From contig CAMJQC010000021.1 of NCBI GenBank assembly GCA_946407975.1, forward strand, positions 1 through 42,646: a DNA stretch of 42,646 nt, given 5' to 3'. Positions 41,189-42,646 of the stretch are shown here, piece after piece. Under the pieces are notes generated by a model. It saw only the letters and a program-made list of their open reading frames with translations, was not told the origin of the DNA and searched no databases. Positions within the stretch are counted from its first letter, which is position 1; every line of letters starts with the position of its first letter. Both the position numbers and the translations under genes were made by a program. The stretch comes from an uncultured Bacteroidales bacterium (GTDB lineage: Bacteria; Bacteroidota; Bacteroidia; Bacteroidales; F082).

Positions 41189-42379
41189 TTAATCGTCGAT
41201 GATCTCGATGACTTGGCCTGAGCCGACGGTACGACCGCCTTCACGGATAGCGAAACGCAGACCTTTGTCCATAGCGATCTCAGCGATCAACTTAACGTCG
41301 ATGGTGACGTGGTCACCAGGCATAACCATTTCCATTCCATCAGGAAGGGTGATTTCACCGGTAACGTCAGTGGTTCTGAAGTAGAACTGAGGACGATACT
41401 TGTTTCTGAATGGAGTGTGACGGCCGCCTTCTTCCTTTGACAGAACGTAGACCTGACCCTTGAAATGCTTGTAAGGCTTCACCGAACCTGGCTTGGCAAT
41501 AACCATACCACGACGGATCTCATCCTTATCGATACCACGGAGCAGCAGACCAGCGTTATCGCCAGCTTCACCTTCTTCGAGGATCTTACGGAACATTTCA
41601 ACACCAGTAACGGTTGACTTCAGCTTTTCAGCACCCATACCGAGGATATCGACAGGATCACCAACTTTGATGACGCCGGTTTCGATACGACCGGTAGCAA
41701 CGGTACCACGGCCAGTGATGGAGAACACGTCCTCGATAGGCATCAGGAACGGTTTATCAACGGCACGCTGAGGTTCAGGAATCCAAGTGTCGCAAGCTTC
41801 CATGAGCTCGTCGATGCAAGGAGTCCATTTCGGGTCGTCGTTCAGAGCGCCCAGAGCGGAACCACGGATGATAGGCGTGTTTTCGCCATCGAATTCGTAC
41901 TTGCTGAGGAGGTCGCGGACTTCCATTTCAACGAGTTCGAGCAGCTCTTCGTCGTCGACAAGGTCGCACTTGTTCAAGAAGACAACCAGGCGAGGCACAC
42001 CGACCTGACGGGCGAGCAGGATGTGCTCACGGGTCTGCGGCATAGGACCATCGGTAGCAGCCACAACGATGATAGCGCCGTCCATCTGGGCAGCACCAGT
42101 AACCATGTTCTTCACATAGTCAGCGTGGCCAGGGCAGTCAACGTGAGCATAGTGACGTTTTTCAGTCTGATACTCAACGTGAGCAGTATTGATGGTAATA
42201 CCTCTTTCCTTTTCTTCAGGAGCAGAGTCGATGGAGTCAAAGGATTTAATCTCTGACAGACCTTTTTTGGCCAGGTGCAAGGTAATAGCAGCGGTCAAAG
42301 TGGTCTTGCCGTGGTCAACGTGGCCGATAGTACCAATGTTGACGTGCGGTTTAGTTCTTTCGAATTTTTCTTTTGCCAT
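41189..42379 (-). CDS. tuf: Elongation factor Tu
   Basis: The 396-residue GTPase delivers aminoacyl-tRNA to the ribosome. G1 is [10 protein letters not shown] (18-27 region), the switch I end is [10 protein letters not shown]3 is [12 protein letters not shown] and G4 is NKCD. Domains 2 and 3 include [20 protein letters not shown] and the kirromycin-region [16 protein letters not shown] with the sensitive alanine. It lies downstream of tRNA-Thr and upstream of tRNA-Trp, the usual Bacteroidota arrangement. Confidence 0.98.
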   Translation of the reverse strand: MAKEKFERTKPHVNIGTIGHVDHGKTTLTAAITLHLAKKGLSEIKSFDSIDSAPEEKERGITINTAHVEYQTEKRHYAHVDCPGHADYVKNMVTGAAQMDGAIIVVAATDGPMPQTREHILLARQVGVPRLVVFLNKCDLVDDEELLELVEMEVRDLLSKYEFDGENTPIIRGSALGALNDDPKWTPCIDELMEACDTWIPEPQRAVDKPFLMPIEDVFSITGRGTVATGRIETGVIKVGDPVDILGMGAEKLKSTVTGVEMFRKILEEGEAGDNAGLLLRGIDKDEIRRGMVIAKPGSVKPYKHFKGQVYVLSKEEGGRHTPFRNKYRPQFYFRTTDVTGEITLPDGMEMVMPGDHVTIDVKLIAEIAMDKGLRFAIREGGRTVGSGQVIEIIDD

Positions 42380-42425
42380 TTTACTTTTCTATTTAAGGTT
42401 ATGAACTCTTATCCATAAAAAATCG

Positions 42426-42497
42426 AGCCGATGGGGAGAATTGAACTCCCGACCCCTTCCTTACCAAGGAAGTGCTCTACCGCTGAGCTACATCGGC
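42426..42497 (-). tRNA. trnT: tRNA-Thr (GGT)
   Basis: Acceptor GCCGATG/CATCGGC, anticodon stem CTTCC/GGAAG with loop TTGGTAA (anticodon GGT), T-loop TTCAATT. 72 bases, CCA not encoded, 46 bases before tuf. Confidence 0.97.
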
Positions 42498-42512
42498 TTG
42501 TTTGTTCATCTG

Positions 42513-42585
42513 AGCGGAAGACGGGGCTCGAACCCGCCACCTAAAGCTTGGAAGGCTTTCGCTCTGCCAAATGAGCTACTTCCGC
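42513..42585 (-). tRNA. trnG: tRNA-Gly (TCC)
   Basis: Acceptor GCGGAAG/CTTCCGC, anticodon loop CTTCCAA (anticodon TCC), T-loop TTCGAGC. 73 bases, CCA not encoded, 15 bases before tRNA-Thr. Confidence 0.97.
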
Positions 42586-42592
42586 TTGACCG

Positions 42593-42646
42593 TGGGGGAA
42601 GGTGGACTCGAACCACCGAACGGATACCCGGACAGATTTACAGTCT
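42593..42646 (-). tRNA. trnY: tRNA-Tyr (GTA), 5' part beyond the window
   Basis: The visible 3' part has anticodon loop CTGTAAA with anticodon GTA, a long variable arm as expected for tRNA-Tyr, T-stem GGTGG/CCACC and 3' acceptor strand TTCCCCC. The 5' half is cut by the right end. Confidence 0.9.

Noticed and set aside
42426-42646. tRNA cluster as an integration site for a mobile element
   Set aside because: The tRNA-Tyr-Gly-Thr-tuf-Trp order is the normal conserved one and no integrase or truncated tRNA copy is visible.

Overview
The window is chromosomal core DNA of a member of the Bacteroidota, most likely Bacteroidales. The evidence is the Bacteroidota -7 promoter box TAnnTTFG-type (written TAnnTTTG below) in front of many genes, A-rich start regions with weak Shine-Dalgarno sites, type IX secretion (T9SS) genes porX and porD, two secreted proteases with T9SS type A C-terminal domains, and lineage-typical neighbours (bamD-rpoZ-porD-recN; tuf-tRNA-Trp-secE-nusG-rplKAJL-rpoBC-DUF3467). 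I cannot name a genus.

Layout. 1-5105 (minus): an envelope-polysaccharide block with a truncated ferredoxin-like gene, a Wzm-type ABC permease, a polyprenyl-phosphate sugar transferase, a WbpE/PorR-like aminotransferase, a WbpD-like N-acetyltransferase and an orphan LutA-like Fe-S protein. 5234-9668 (minus): aroA, aroB, tsaE and the T9SS regulator porX. 9938-13189: an HD phosphohydrolase, a convergent acyl-CoA thioesterase, a PhnP-like metallo-hydrolase and a DUF6913 protein. 13193-20688 (plus): dapA, a large M14 carboxypeptidase exported by T9SS, bamD, rpoZ, porD and recN. 20742-26590 (minus): argS-rsmE-DUF4159-zinc ribbon-C10 protease. 26650-29262 (plus): pyrB, a four-helix-bundle gene, pyrI and lemA. 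29331-42646 (minus): DUF3467, rpoC, rpoB, rplL, rplJ, rplA, rplK, nusG, secE, tRNA-Trp, tuf, tRNA-Thr, tRNA-Gly and a partial tRNA-Tyr.

Most notable observation: the argS-pyrB intergenic region contains, in order, a promoter box, a 34-residue leader ORF, a hairpin, a U-rich stretch and a strong intrinsic terminator whose 3' arm holds the leader ORF stop codon, then pyrB. That is the layout of the enterobacterial pyrBI attenuator and suggests UTP-sensitive attenuation by coupled translation. I know of no description of this in Bacteroidota. The same operon carries a four-helix-bundle (23S IVS-type) gene between pyrB and pyrI, bracketed by inverted 7-bp tandem repeats.

Second theme: T9SS. porX, porD, two cargo proteases and the WbpD/WbpE pair lie within 23 kb. 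In Porphyromonas gingivalis the Wbp pathway makes the linking sugar that joins T9SS cargo to anionic LPS, so these genes may serve one export-and-anchoring pathway. Third theme: small palindromic and heptad repeats sit just upstream of, or just after, several genes, some serving as terminators. No gene-free stretch exceeds 300 bases, and I saw no insertion sequence, CRISPR array or rRNA gene.
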